The translations under genes and the position numbers were made by a program. Of a stretch of 64,000 nt of DNA, positions 22,056 through 33,839 are shown piece by piece; position 1 is the first letter of the stretch; each line of letters begins with the position of its first letter. The notes under the pieces were generated by a model. The model saw nothing but the letters and a program-made list of their open reading frames with translations, had not been told where the DNA came from and did no database searches. Origin of the DNA: Serripes groenlandicus (Eukaryota > Mollusca > Bivalvia > Cardiida > Cardiidae); assembly GCA_031761405.1 (NCBI GenBank), contig JASEVX010000003.1:17501489-17565488 (forward strand), read 5' to 3'.

Positions 22056-23285
22056 AGTCCCGTACTGGTCGGATACCTATTTGGGGACTAGGTTCGCTCG
22101 AGTCCGTCAGTCTGTCAAAAATGCGTTGTCCGGGCTGTACCTTTCACATGCTTGAATGGATTTTGATATTTTTTCACACAAGTAGCTCCATAACCAGACG
22201 ATGTGTCACGCACATCCCCAGCCACCAATACCCAAGGTCAAGGTCACAGTTTGGGCTCAACCATTGTCCGTCCGCAATTTCGTGTCCGGGCTGTATCTTC
22301 CACATACTTGAATGGATTTTGATATTACTTCACACAATTATTCTCCATAACAAGATGATGTGTCATGCTCATCACCCAGCCACCTTCTCCCAATGTCATA
22401 TTGGTTCCGTCCGTCAGTCCATCCGGGCTGTATCTTCCACATGTTTGAATGGATTTTGATATAACTTCACACAATTATTCTCCATAACAAGATGATGTGT
22501 CATGCACATCACCCAGCCACCTTCTCCCAATGTCATATTGGTTCCGTCCGTCAGTCCATCCGGGCTGTATCTTCCACATGTTTGAATGGATTTTGATATT
22601 ACTTTACACAATTATTCTCCAAAACAAGATGATGTGTCATGCACATCACCCAGCCACCTTCTCCCAATGTCATATTTGTTCTGTCCGCCAGTCAATCCGG
22701 GCTGTATCTTCCATATACTTCAATGGATTTTGACATAACTTCACACAATTATTCTCCATAACAAGACGATGTGTCATGCACATCACCCAGCCACCTTCTC
22801 CCAATGTCATATTTGTTCTGTCCGTCAGTCCATCCGGGCGGTATCTTCCACATGTTTGAATGGATTTTGATATAACTTCACACAATTATTCTCCAAAACA
22901 AGATGATGTGTCATGCACATCACCCAGCCACCTTCTCCCAATGTCATATTTGTTCTGTCCGTCAGTCCATCCGGGCGGTATCTTCCACATGTTTGAATGG
23001 ATTTTGATATAACTTCACACAATTATTCTCCAAAACAAGATGATGTGTCATGCACATCACCCAACCACCAACAACCAAGGTCAAGGTCACAGTTTGGGCT
23101 AACTAATTGTCCGACCGTAATTTCGTGTCCGGGCTGTATCTTCCACATGATTGAATGGATTTTTAATATTACTTCACACAATTATCTCCCCAACAAGATG
23201 ATGTGTCCAAAAATGCACATACAATCCTGAATGGGCTGTCCTCGTCACGTAGGGGACTTTTGTATTGCTTGCAATACTCCATTGA
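22056..23285 (+). mobile_element. HINE, AGTCCC type, with 137-bp tandem core
   Basis: It starts AGTCCCGTACTGGTCGGA after TTTTT and is followed by GGGGACTAGG. The 3' region has GTAGGGGACT, the perfect hairpin GTATTGC-TT-GCAATAC and TCCATTG. The core units start GTTCCGTCCG at 22404, 22541, 22678, 22815 and 22952, exactly 137 bp apart. The 3' terminal tetranucleotide (ATTG instead of CTTG/CTAG) is probably mutated. Confidence 0.82.
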
Positions 23286-23289
23286 CTTT

Positions 23290-23400
23290 TTTATTAAAAC
23301 CGCCTTGGTGGTGTTGTGGTAGTGCCTGGTGGTGTTGTGGTAGTGCGTCCACCTCGGTTGCGGGAGGTTGTGTGTGGTTTTGATCCCAGGCCAGATAACA
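23290..23400 (+). mobile_element. tRNA-like SINE head, internally duplicated
   Basis: A TGGTGGTGTTGTGGTAGTGC segment occurs twice in tandem and resembles an A box. GTGGTTTTGATCCCAGGCC resembles a B box. Confidence 0.45.
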
Positions 23401-23932
23401 CATTATCTTTAAAAATGGTAGTAATAGGTGCCATGCTTGGCGCTCAGGGCTAGCATAACTGACAGCTGCCAGGTTAAATGGACCAGTAGTACTGGTAACT
23501 TACCCATGAAACGGTTCTTTACTACAGTAGAGATTTTCTTTAAACATGATGGCCCTGGATCGCTCACCTGAGTTATGTAATATGATTTGTAATTCCAAGC
23601 ACTGTTACTCATTTTTGCAGTCAGGTATGCTAATACAATAGGCCGAATGCCCAGTATATCTCCACTTGCTAAAAGGTGAAATAAGCAAACCAATAATGTC
23701 TTTTTTTTTTTTTCTTCAAATAATATGACTTAATGAAACTGACGGATCTGTTTCAGATAAGAATGTGTTCAAAGTTTATCCTATATCTCTGTGTAAAACA
23801 GGAAACCAAGGGGGCCGGGCCAATTTTGACCTGGGCATAACTTGAACAATCTTGGAAGAGGAGCACTAGACTATGCTGCATACCAAATATCTAAGCTCTA
23901 GGCCTTTTGGTTTCAGACAAGAAGGTTTCCGG
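23401..23932. other. fragments of dispersed repeats
   Basis: Around 23535-23575 a minus-orientation piece of the AGCTCACC-type HINE 3' end is visible (GATGGCCCTGGATCGCTCAC). At 23750-23920 is a core-like unit with GGGGGCCGGGCCAATTTTGA. No gene is apparent. Confidence 0.45.
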
Positions 23933-24065
23933 CGAGCCCCGGTAGCTCATTTGGTAGCGACGCGGGCTGTCAATCCAGGGGTTGTGAGTTCGAACCCCAG
24001 CTCGGCCAACATTATTTCCGACGATTTACAAAAGTCACTGTGACAAGCGTGATTTGTGATTTTGT
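23933..24065 (+). mobile_element. tRNA-derived SINE, 3' truncated
   Basis: GAGCCCCGGTAGCTCATTTG (A box) and GTGAGTTCGAACCCCAGCTC (perfect B box) belong to the same SINE family as 17167-17445. The body continues with AAAAGTCACTGTGACAAGCG and stops at a T-run. Confidence 0.75.
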
Positions 24066-25433
24066 CACATTTTTTTTTTTATACCAACGAACATGCCTTG
24101 AAGTTATCTTGTAGATGGTCACCCAAGGAACATTTGGAAATTGGCCAGATACTTCTGGAGAAGAAGGTTTTTAACGTAGTCAATGTAATCATATACGGCA
24201 ACACAGCCCCATCCCTGGCGAACACATTTTCGACCAATCAACATGGCTTGAATGAATCAGTTAAAAGATAAGCCAATGAACTCCTCTGAAAATGTTTTGA
24301 AAAGTAGTCGGGACTCTTTCGGAGAAGATTTATAAAGTTTTCACTATAGCCACATACGGCAAATCTGTTCGTATTTCGGGTTTGATATAATGATTTCTCC
24401 CTCACTTAACCGCTTTCCAATAAACCAATCGTAGCGCGTTTAATAACTTGCAATTCGTTAGAATGAGCGGGTTTGGAGTAAATACACATATTATGACTTA
24501 CCTGTACCACTAAATAATCAACCAATCAATACAACTGGTGTCTGGAATGGTGTGAAGTGTGGGTGGTTAAGCGGCCTACTTTGACTTACCTACCCACTAT
24601 TACTCAACCAAACAGTCAATTAATAAATCCATAAAGTTTTAACAATTTTCTGAAGCAATTCCTATTGACGTTTTCTGAGGCCTCTACAGCCACAGGTGCC
24701 AGTCTCGTTTAACATCTAAAAATAGCATTTTTATATTGACTTAAACTATATTGACTATATATATTAAACTTAAACATGTGATAGAAAATCATACCAAACA
24801 CCTTTTCCTTCGTTCAAAAGCTTAATATATATATGTTGCAAGAGATTTGATGACCGACTCGTTTTTAGACGACATAAGTGAAATGAACCTGTTATACGAA
24901 ATGGGATTACAGTACTTTTAAAAGCGGTATATACACATTTCTCAAACTCGCATAACATGTACATAGCATAACAAAATGATATTCGTCTTCTATTGCATGA
25001 GCGTCACATAACTTGCATACCATATCGGGATATAAAACATTATTTTGTAGATACGTTCCTGCTCCTGTTGGTCACTTGGTTGATTGATCGATCGAGTTTA
25101 TTTACTTTCAACAAGGCTTCGGCAATGCAAGTTACAGCGACCAGTTCACCAATGTATGATTTGAATGTCATTTTCTCATTAGAACTCAACCCAACATTAT
25201 TATCAGGCAACGAATCCTTTGTTTATATTTACCCTTCGTCATTATATAAATTGTGCATGGCTTTCAGTGTGACAGTACATATTGTCAACACGTTCTGTCA
25301 CACTGGAAGCGATGCAATATTTATTTTATGATACCGAACACAATTACACGTTTATTCAATTTATTCTGTACCTGTGTAAGGAAGGTGAACATGGGTTGAT
25401 CTACTACAATCTAACACAAAAATATGAATTATA
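24066..25433. other. HINE core fragment then unassigned sequence
   Basis: From about 24140 to 24370 the sequence resembles the AGCTCACC-type HINE core in reverse (AATCAACATGGCTTGAATGA, then CATATACGGCA-like blocks). From 24380 to 25433 no gene or element is recognised. The opposed open frames at 24770-24964 and 24993-25331 have no detectable family. Confidence 0.4.
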
Positions 25434-25766
25434 ACGGTTATCAGTATACTGTTACATGTCACGCGCGTCAAAAAGGTGACGTTTTGTTTGAAATGAAGTC
25501 ATGCACGTGCATAACCAACATTTTAAACGCGCGTGCCATGTAACAGTATACTGTTAACCGGTCAAAAACGTACTGTTAGCATGAAACAGTAAACAATTAT
25601 TTCATGGTAATTTTGGTCACAGTCAAAACTGTTGTCCCGAGGTAGAGTGGATGATATCTGAGCTGTTGCCCAAGGCACATAGACCGAGGTCAACAGTTCA
25701 GAATGTCATCCCTGACACCAAGGGACAACATTTTTGACTGTTACCAAAATTACCATGAAATAACTG
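25434..25766. repeat. two consecutive inverted repeats
   Basis: The first pair has arms about 25434-25460 and 25531-25560 (CAGTATACTGTTACATG against CATGTAACAGTATACTG). The second has arms 25593-25637 and 25722-25765 (ATTTCATGGTAATTTTGG against CCAAAATTACCATGAAAT). Both could extrude as hairpins and may be terminal or subterminal repeats of the element carrying the adjacent recombinase relic. Confidence 0.75.
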
Positions 25767-25879
25767 TTTTATTACTTGATCAAAAGTTTATTTTAACAAA
25801 AAAGAAAAAACCTGCACATAGTTGTCATTTTGCCAGTAGTGAGATTACACACACAAAATAAAAGTACATGTACACTAAA

Positions 25880-26334
25880 TCACTTATGATTTATAGTAAC
25901 TGAAGCGTTGTTGAAATAGTAAACTGGTGCCCTGTAGCTGCTAGACTGCTGCTGCACAAGTTCACGTCTATTACCGTGATTATACGTTTTGAGCAACTTA
26001 TTCAGTTCAGATTTTTCAGTCGTCTCAGACGGAAAATCCAGGACGTGTTTCTCACTGCGGTAATATCTTAAAACACTAACCGCGCAACATTTTATATGAT
26101 TAAAACTCTTTAATAATCGAATTTTCGACCACTTGGTCTTCATCAAGATTAAATAAATACAACAGAAATTTATGTGCAGTCCACCTTTGTTTCGAATAGA
26201 TCAAGTTGTGATGAGGAGACGTCGTCAGGTCTATAACTAACCGCGCACTTTATCACATTTTGTGTACCCAAAGAATCCCTGTGTTCAAGTAAAATAGTCA
26301 GTTCTCTTTCTGAAATATCGTCGAATCTTGACAT
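25880..26334 (-). pseudogene. probable Crypton-type tyrosine recombinase N-terminal relic
   Basis: Two minus-strand pieces look related. One starts at Met 26334 (MSRFDDISERELTILLEHRD, 54 codons, ending at 26170). The other lies at 25880-26146 and includes HIKCCAVSVLRYYRSEKHVL and TTEKSELNKLLKTY. Both carry an 'IKCAVS' segment, so they overlap like a broken duplicate. The pattern 'ERELxxLLExxDSxxTxxxIKxAVxxLRxY…KSELNKLLxxFY' is that of the helical N-terminal part of Crypton-derived (DUF3504-type) recombinases common in molluscs. This is recognition by eye, not by search. No catalytic domain is present. Confidence 0.4.
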
Positions 26335-27249
26335 TTTGTTTGTTTACGCCTGATTAATATAATAACATTCTTGACAATTTATGAATGAAGTCACGAGCTT
26401 TTGTTGTAAACGCCGTTTGGAAAGTTGAATTATAACGGTGACGTAATTGTTTTAAATGACGTCATGCACGTGCCACGTCATAGCGCGAGAGGGAAACAGT
26501 ATACAGCTATTTACTCCTCTTGAGGTCAATAGTGAAAAACTATTCTTCCAAGTGAATGACTATTGACCCGAAATAGAGAACTATTGACCGAGACGAAGTA
26601 CTGTCATAGAAATGGAATTTAAAGGTTTTGTCATTTTATCCCTTAATTGATGCTGCCTGGTCGCCAAGTTGTTTAACTAATCAATATGGCTTGAAGAATT
26701 TTGTTAGAGGGTTACCCCTGGAATATGCCATAACCACCCAGGTTCATATTTTCACACTTTTGATAGAAAAAAACAAAATAAACATTCCTGTGAGGTTTAG
26801 TGGGAATTGGTCCAGTAGTGATAGAGAAGATAAGCTTTTAAACTTAAGATTAGAGAAGGACGGACTACTGACAGAGAGTTATCAGAATATATCACCTTGC
26901 ACTATTAATAGTTAAACATATAAGAACTTAAAAAACTCATACATAATTTCAAATGGTATTTCTGATATCTAACAGTTGCATCGGTACACAATATTATTCC
27001 CAGGTAATAGACGAACGTTCCTTTAAAACTTGAGCGAATTGGTGGAAAACAAATGACGCGTTGTCAATCACCAAAAAGAATAAATGAAATAACTGAGGTT
27101 CAAACTCATGACCCTTTGGCTTTAAACACTCATGGTTAATGACTGGTCTATTTCGGCTCCACCCAAAGGAACTAAGACACTGATTTAAATACATGTATGT
27201 AGCAAAGAAATCCAACTTGCAGGATTGAAGATCTGTGACTTTTGATCGG
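26335..27249. other. unassigned, with SINE-like trace
   Basis: The stretch AACTATTCTTCC…GACTATTGACC near 26525-26600 contains small inverted repeats around TCAATAGT, and GAATTATAACGGT recurs here (26425) and at 25426. Near 27090-27160 the minus strand has a B-box-like GGGTCATGAGTTTGAACCTC. The open frame at 26628-26915 is not assignable. Confidence 0.35.
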
Positions 27250-27449
27250 TTAAACATTTCCCACATTCAGACACATTATTATGCATCTGCAGATGATAAA
27301 TATTACAGTATAATGGCAACAGGATAAATGCTCAACATCTCCATTTCCCATACCGTTATCGACTTCAATAATTACATTGTTTCCATATGGTTCCCTTGAT
27401 ATTTTCAAATTCATAGGTTGCAGATCTGTTGTATGTTGGAATGGGTTAA
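27250..27449. mobile_element. family M foldback MITE
   Basis: TTAAACATTTCCCACATTCA and GTTGTATGTTGGAATGGGTT then AA bound the copy. Internal pairing is weaker than in the copies near 19 kb. Confidence 0.65.
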
Positions 27450-27599
27450 ACTGACTCTTCATTTTCGAAAATAAATATACTTAAGACAAGAATGGAAATT
27501 ATGATCATACATGCATAACATATTTAATCACAAATATGAGCTCAAGAATAATAATTTATGGTCACAAGAGAACATTGGTATGATCAGAATTTTCTTTTC

Positions 27600-28350
27600 C
27601 CTGTTACCACAGAAAACACATTTTGATACATCTGCAGCATGAGAAATGACACAATTCACCACATTGTTTTTAATAAATTAACTTTCATTTACAGATATTA
27701 TTCAAAGACATATTTTGAGACATTTGCTACATAGTTGCTGAATGTCGGAAAGTATTAATATATTGGCAAACATATGTATATGGAAGTTTGATTATTGAAT
27801 AGAGTTGAAGGCGTTGTAGCCAAAAGAGAAATGCCATGTAGTTTTTTTAAAACGTTGTCTGCTGCAGAGGCGTCAACATGTGTATGTATGAGGTTAAGGG
27901 TTCTGTTCCTGATTTGATAGCGCAGATATTAGAGAATAGACATATGTGACCATCGTATGGTATTTACTGTCATGGTTCGGAATTTCCTGAATCATGTTTT
28001 CTGTGATATCTTTGAAAACATGGAAATGTAAAAATTGTTCATTAAGATTTATTTCTCCTTGAATTGCCCTAATGATTTCAAAAGTGACCAGCTGCATATA
28101 CTTAAGAATGTGTCTGCAGGTAGAAAAATGTTAAACACACTATTTTGATTAGCCTCCAAAAATGTTCCACAAATAACATTTGAAACCTTTAGAAACATTT
28201 TCCAGATGCAGACACTTATTAAATTATTGTAGAAAAAGAGCAATTGAAAATTCATCCTTATGTTACAATGTTTGATTTCTAAATGTTTTTAAAGGCGTCT
28301 GTTGTTTATTTCTAGACTAGTAGTTGTTGTTGTATGTGAGGAAGGGTTGG
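27600..28350. mobile_element. run of decayed family M MITE pieces
   Basis: Partial motifs occur at 27610-27760, 27790-27905 (GTTGTCTGCTGCAGAGGCGT) and 28185-28345 (TTTTTAAAGGCGTCTGTTGT and GTATGTGAGGAAGGGTTGG). They look like three old copies with degenerate ends. No gene is apparent. Confidence 0.5.
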
Positions 28351-30929
28351 TTAGGTACATCAAATATATAAACCCTTTATTGGAAACATTCTTAATTTCG
28401 GGTATCATGACAACAAATATATTTGCAAAGATAACGATATATCTTTTTATTTACATTATATTATATTGTAATTAACAAGCGATACATATGAGTACTTTCG
28501 TCGTAAATTTTCAATGATTTAACATGTTTTCACATGCAAACATTTTGAAAACATTTAGACAAAACTATGGAAACTGTTTCATTTATGTCTCCTTCTTCCT
28601 GCAAATGTGGTAAACAATTGGGCATATTCAAACTTCAGTTTGCCGTCGTAATATCTGGTACTGGTATTAAGAAGTGACAGGTTCCACCTCTCGATCACGT
28701 GAACCCCTTGTTGGCGTTGTTTACCCTCGTACTCGGTACTATTGCCATTTGGCGCATGTACAAACCCCACTCGCAGCTAGTTTGTTTAGCGGTTTAAATT
28801 CAGCCAATGGTCAAAGGGAAGTAATTCGGATCGGCTTGTGGGGCGGACAATTTTGAGGAAAAATGAATAACTTCCCTTTGACCAATATTTTATTGGCAGT
28901 GTAAATTTGGGTAACCACACTGGAGAGTTGTTGAGGTCAATAGCGGGATAATTTTGAATCGAGGAAACATTGACTGATATTTGTTTATGAATATGGCCCT
29001 TTGTACGGCCTTTATGGTAAGCCGTTTTCATTATCTATCGAGTAACCGGTATAGTACCATACGTATCAAGCCCAAATTTAGTTGTTTATTGTACACACTT
29101 GTAGGTTCAAACTAATGATGCTTAAGGGTAAACCTGGGTTATTTATAGTACTAGTGCAGACTGCTCCTTGCATAATGCAATATACGTCTTTTAAAACATT
29201 GCTGTTAACGCATTAACCGCTACATTGTGATATTCAACATTAAAACACAATGTGCATACATTGTAGACAATGATCGGCATTCATAAACTATAGTCTGATC
29301 TTTGGAAAAAAAGGGGTTATTATTGACTACATCGGGCCAATGTCTAATACTTATCAAGACATGATAACTATGACGCTGTAAGTTCAAGAAATCATGGTCT
29401 ATAAAGAAATTCTTTATATGTTTTTCGATCGTCACGGTCTCCTTGGAACGGGGTCTAGATATTTTTAAAACGCTGGTTATTACAACTTGTGTTGTTCTCA
29501 AGGATAACCGTCGCCTGTTTCCACATATATATTTTGAAAACACTGAAAAACGTAAACACTGTTCATAATGAGCTAGCTATGCCGTATGTCTCGATTTTGC
29601 CACAAAGTTTTGGACTTTATGATTCGATATATATTTTTTCACTTCAAATTGATTGAATGGCACCCAGGGACTAGTCTATCAATCTTTGGGCACCTGCGAC
29701 CCGTGTAGATCTAGACCAAACTCCGTCTCTGCACTTTTCGCTAATACATCATAGAAGCTTTCTAGAAACTTCCGAAATTAACAGTTTCCATTTTTGACAG
29801 AATTACGTCTATAATTGTCACTCTGTGATAATAGCTCTTATGTTTTATTCCTGGAATAGGAATACCGTTTGGTAGTATGTGGGATTGAAGATCAGGGCTC
29901 TGGGTTCGATTCCCGCCCGGCGATTTTGGTTGAGTACAGACACATTGCCTTTTTATAGACTAGTACAACTGACACGAAGCAGTCATGAATAACTGGACTG
30001 TCGCCGTGATATCATCGATATTTATCGATTTATCTTATAAATGTTTATCAATGTTTTCAAAAGGACGAGATATTTTTATAGCAATAACTCAATGATGGTG
30101 ATATGTTGGGCTACTTTTCGAACAATGTTTTCAAACTATGATTTACGTCAGTTCATCTTCATGAGATGCCCAAGTTGGAGATATCTTAATTCAGCTAGTG
30201 CGATATATTTATATATATATTTAGTCCATAAATGTGTATGAATAAAAACACTAAGTCAAAATTTAAAAAGATAATATCAAACATTTAATAATTGTATTTA
30301 TTGGTCATTAAAACATTACTTAATAATATGAATAATACACAGATATAAAAAAAACTCTCTCCCTCTCTCTCTCCGCACGCGCGTTCTCTCATTTTTAAAA
30401 GTGTTAAACACGGATTGAATTATAAAATATGAAAAAAAAAAAATATGTTTATACTGGATTATATTTACTGAACACAAGGTAGGGTAGTTATAGTAGGTTT
30501 GCTAATAAGTGCAGTTATCCAGCTCTAACATTAAACACATAGCATAGAATAAAATCACTAATATAAAACTTGCAGGATAAAGATTGCTAAATAAATTTAT
30601 AAAAAGGGTCATCATACATGAAATAAATATAGATAATAATTCCTGAATAAATATTAAAAAGAAATATGAAGAGAGCGCTCTATTAATAAGAAAAATAAAT
30701 TTATTAATTAAATAATTAAAAAAAAAAATGATGAAAACTAAAAACCAAACTCGACTAAGTGTACCAAACAACGATGCAGACTAATCATGTAAACAAAGCA
30801 ATGCATATTAATGAGAGAAGATAATCTCGTGACTAGGTAACCATGGTAACAAAAGAACATTAATGGAACACGTTCATGTGAGATAAGTGTTACTATGTAA
30901 CAGTGTATACATTAAACAAGGATGGGATA
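28351..30929. other. no gene recognised; one small palindrome and one SINE trace
   Basis: An inverted repeat has arms 28803-28826 and 28865-28898 (GGTCAAAGGGAAGTAATTC against AATAACTTCCCTTTGACC). At about 29900-29930 the + strand has CTGGGTTCGATTCCCGCCCG, a good B box, followed by sequence ending CTGTCGCCGTGATATC, so a SINE relic is likely. A (CT)n tract lies at 30354-30374. Open frames at 28579-29031 and 29220-29543 have no recognisable family. Confidence 0.45.
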
Positions 30930-32006
30930 TTATAAAACTCTGACTACAGTTACATGAGTAGACCACGGGCCATGACCGACATAGAGTCTATTTCTGTATA
31001 CACAAAGAGCGTAGGGCCCCCACGAATCTACCGACTCTAAATCTATGAGAGACTCGAAACTCTCTAAACGAGAATCGAGTCGGTAAACTTTGTGGCGACC
31101 CCAGGCACTACAAATATAAATGTTATTCGTGTCTGGGTCTACACTGATCCCTCGTGGCCATGACCCTTCTATTGTTTTGTGAGAGACTACTTTTCCCTCA
31201 TCGTTCATACAAAGTACTTTGCGGTTATCGGAGTCAGTTAAATAGACGCTTCCGGGACAAACAGCGAGATCAGGAAGATAAGAGTCTAAAGGAGTGTTTA
31301 TGGTTTTTATCGTGACTCCGCCTGTGGACATCACGGTTACAAACCAGGGACCATAACCAGGGTACTCATTATCACTACAGAGGGCAACAATCTGATCTCC
31401 ACTAAAGTCTATAGAAAGACAGCGTTTCTCCGTTTTTATAGATTTAGTGATTACGGCAGGATTTTGTGTTAATTTTATAAACAATATTGTACGTTCCCGT
31501 AGAAACGTAACAACTAGCTCTCGTTCATCCTTTATTGCTGTAACACCCCAAGGTGCAGACCCAAACCGTATATAGCGTTGTAATATGTGCGAACCAATAC
31601 TGAATATTTTAATACAATGATTTCTATAATCACAAACAACCCACCTTGTGTCATCAAGTCCACATAATCCAGTTATAGCACAATCCTCACTTGTATCCAA
31701 TTCATGTTTAACATTAACTCTATCGACCACAGAAACTTCCTCTCTATCAAACATTACCTTTCTCTCACTTTTACTTTCATTCCTTATTGCTTCCAGAAAT
31801 CTCTCGATCTGTCCATCTCTCTCACTTTTCTTAATGAATTGATGCGATTCGTGTCCTTTAAAACAATCCTGACATAAATACTTGTTACATATATAACACA
31901 AATATAGTGCGATATTTACATCTACACTAGTTACAGTTCTAATAAAACAAACATCACAAATGGCATCATTCTGGATTCTTTCTTCATCTCTTACTGGATT
32001 TACCAT
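30930..32006 (-). CDS. B-box / beta-propeller (TRIM-like, RING-less) protein, 358 aa
   Basis: The intact open frame starts at Met 32006 (MVNPVRDEER); the two codons in frame upstream begin with GTG and are not a start. Residues 17-55 form a B-box-like zinc site with C17, C20, C37, C40, C45, C48, H52 and H55; the 16-residue gap between the second and third Cys is long. A short linker (60-95) replaces the usual coiled coil. Residues from about 105 to the end show repeated 'GLDDTRWVVCDYRN', 'PWGVTAI', 'VYLTDSDNRKVLCM', 'WPRGISVDPDTNNIYICSAW' blocks, typical of NHL-like six-blade propellers in the TRIM2/3/56-like groups expanded in molluscs. No RING is present, so ubiquitin-ligase activity is not expected. 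A splice acceptor (TTTTACAG) lies 12 bp upstream of the Met, so the 5' UTR is split. No ortholog name is justified. Confidence 0.85.
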   Translation of the reverse strand: MVNPVRDEERIQNDAICDVCFIRTVTSVDVNIALYLCYICNKYLCQDCFKGHESHQFIKKSERDGQIERFLEAIRNESKSERKVMFDREEVSVVDRVNVKHELDTSEDCAITGLCGLDDTRWVVCDYRNHCIKIFSIGSHILQRYIRFGSAPWGVTAIKDERELVVTFLRERTILFIKLTQNPAVITKSIKTEKRCLSIDFSGDQIVALCSDNEYPGYGPWFVTVMSTGGVTIKTINTPLDSYLPDLAVCPGSVYLTDSDNRKVLCMNDEGKVVSHKTIEGSWPRGISVDPDTNNIYICSAWGRHKVYRLDSRLESFESLIDLESVDSWGPYALCVYRNRLYVGHGPWSTHVTVVRVL

Positions 32007-32716
32007 TTTCACAAGGTCCTGTAAAAGATATGAATTAATTATTTTGTATTACGGCTATATACCGTACCGTACGTTTTTTTGAGTTTTATGAGAATGGTGA
32101 CAGGACCTTTCGGGATGGACAATCACGTTGTAATGACCAAGGGAAACCTTTGTCGTGTTCAGATTGTCACAGCACTTGATGCTATGTGGTTCAGCTTTAG
32201 ACTAGCACTCCGACTCTATGAGAAGTTATGAAATTATACAATACTATAACTCTTTTAAAATTTAGTATTTTGGTTTAGACTGTGACTAAGATTCAGTAAA
32301 CATTAATCAGGCGAAATAGACAATTTGATTCATTGAGCGACACCAAGACAGACAGTCACTATAGTATACTCACGATAGGCTGAAACGTGGCCTATTCTTA
32401 TAGACGGATAATGTCGCTTGATTGAACTATTAGAAAATTAGTCTTTAATTAAGACAGTGACGCTGTATAAGCAATATTGACCTGACATAGGAAATAAGAG
32501 CCTTGACTATTTAAGATTTATGAACTGTGTAGATTCAGATCAGCTTGTATATAGGCACATCATTATTAGGATATAGTATAACTTGTTCGACATGTACATA
32601 TATGAATACGGTTTGAAAACGACGTGAAAGGAAAGCTAACATATACCGTCTATGTCAGTTATAGCACCCATGCTCATTACTGAAATTCTACAGGAAAAGT
32701 ATGAAACCAGTCTTAC

Positions 32717-32801
32717 GTTATAGTTTTCTTTGAATGTCGATATCACTTAAACACCAAACACAGCGTCCAGACAGTAACAATGTCACTTCACTGATGGCTA
32801 C
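32717..32801 (-). other. candidate 5' UTR exon of the B-box gene
   Basis: On the minus strand ATTATTTTCAG precedes it and GTAAGA follows. The 85-bp interval has no ATG, as expected for a leader exon. This is inferred only from splice-site quality. Confidence 0.35.
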
Positions 32802-32838
32802 CTGAAAATAATGAGAAGCTAAAATGTTATTATTTTAA

Positions 32839-33006
32839 CAACCCCTTTCCAGCACACAGTACATTTGCAGCAGACAAATGAAGGTATAGTAAGTGAATGG
32901 AGTTAAAAACATTGTTGTTAAAGCATGAGGAGAAATTGGTCATAATGTATGTTTTTAAAAATCGTCTACTGAAGGCGTTTGAATGTTGGAACTTGGAATG
33001 GGTTTA
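32839..33006. mobile_element. decayed family M MITE
   Basis: AACCCCTTTCCAGCACACAG and GAACTTGGAATGGGTTTAAC bound it, with TTTGCAGCAGACAAATGAAG inside. Confidence 0.6.
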
Positions 33007-33054
33007 ACTTTCTAATTATAAACTTTAGTAAACGTTCTAGTAATAGTAAATGAT

Positions 33055-33154
33055 CACAGGTTCATGTGTTATACCCCATAGAGTATATACCATGTATAGA
33101 GAGTCTTTATATATGGTATATATACTATATGGAGATATAACACATGAACCTGTG
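33055..33154. repeat. 100-bp near-perfect palindrome (long hairpin)
   Basis: CACAGGTTCATGTGTTATA at the left is exactly mirrored by TATAACACATGAACCTGTG at the right. The inner arms (ATAGAGTATATACCATGTAT against ATATGGTATATATACTATAT) pair with a few mismatches, leaving a loop near TCTTT. It could be a tiny foldback element or the source of a small-RNA hairpin. It lies in the probable leader intron of the B-box gene, on either strand. Confidence 0.85.
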
Positions 33155-33462
33155 TATATGATGTACAGCACTGAGCACTGATTGTTGAAGTGAAAACTCC
33201 TCTCTATATTATTGACTACTGATTGTTAGTTTATACGGGAACGGTTCTGAGGTCTTATCTACGTCCATTGTTTTTAGGAGTAAATAAATCGAACTTTAAA
33301 CATTGTGGTCATTTTATCCATTAATCATTCCTACCCATTATATTAACAATGACTACCAATACGTATTATAATCAGTAGTCCCTGGATTAACATAATTATG
33401 AGACATAATGATGATTATAAAACGCGTTCATCAACATATATTCAAAACAAATGTGTACATAC

Positions 33463-33498
33463 CCGATCCTGTTCTGTATATATCAAACGAGGCACAAT
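33463..33498 (-). other. candidate 36-bp 5' UTR micro-exon of the B-box gene
   Basis: On the minus strand TATATTTCAG precedes it and GTATGT follows. The interval contains no ATG. It is supported only by splice motifs. Confidence 0.3.
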
Positions 33499-33839
33499 CT
33501 GAAATATAAAATGATCCATAAGACTAATAACGGAAATTGAATGAACCCTAACTTATAACTCTTTCATTTAATATCAATTTTGGAACAGGCATTGTCTGTT
33601 TTAGTTATCAAAATCAAAATGATCATCAAGGTTCATAATAAAAAGTATGAGATAATCTCTTTATCACATTTTATAAAGACTAGATATGTCTGTGACACAA
33701 TTCATCTATATGTACCATAACAATTAATATAAAATGACAATAGAAACTATAATAAGTATAATAAGAAATACTATCTGAAACTCTATTCGCCGAGTAGTCC
33801 TGCGATTCTAACCATCTAACACATTCACACAGGCCTGTG

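Noticed and set aside
30930..32012. start of the B-box protein at 32012 (and of the transposase at 52133)
   Set aside because: Those codons are GTG and TTG; the first in-frame ATGs are at 32006 and 52106, and the 32006 Met follows a good splice acceptor.
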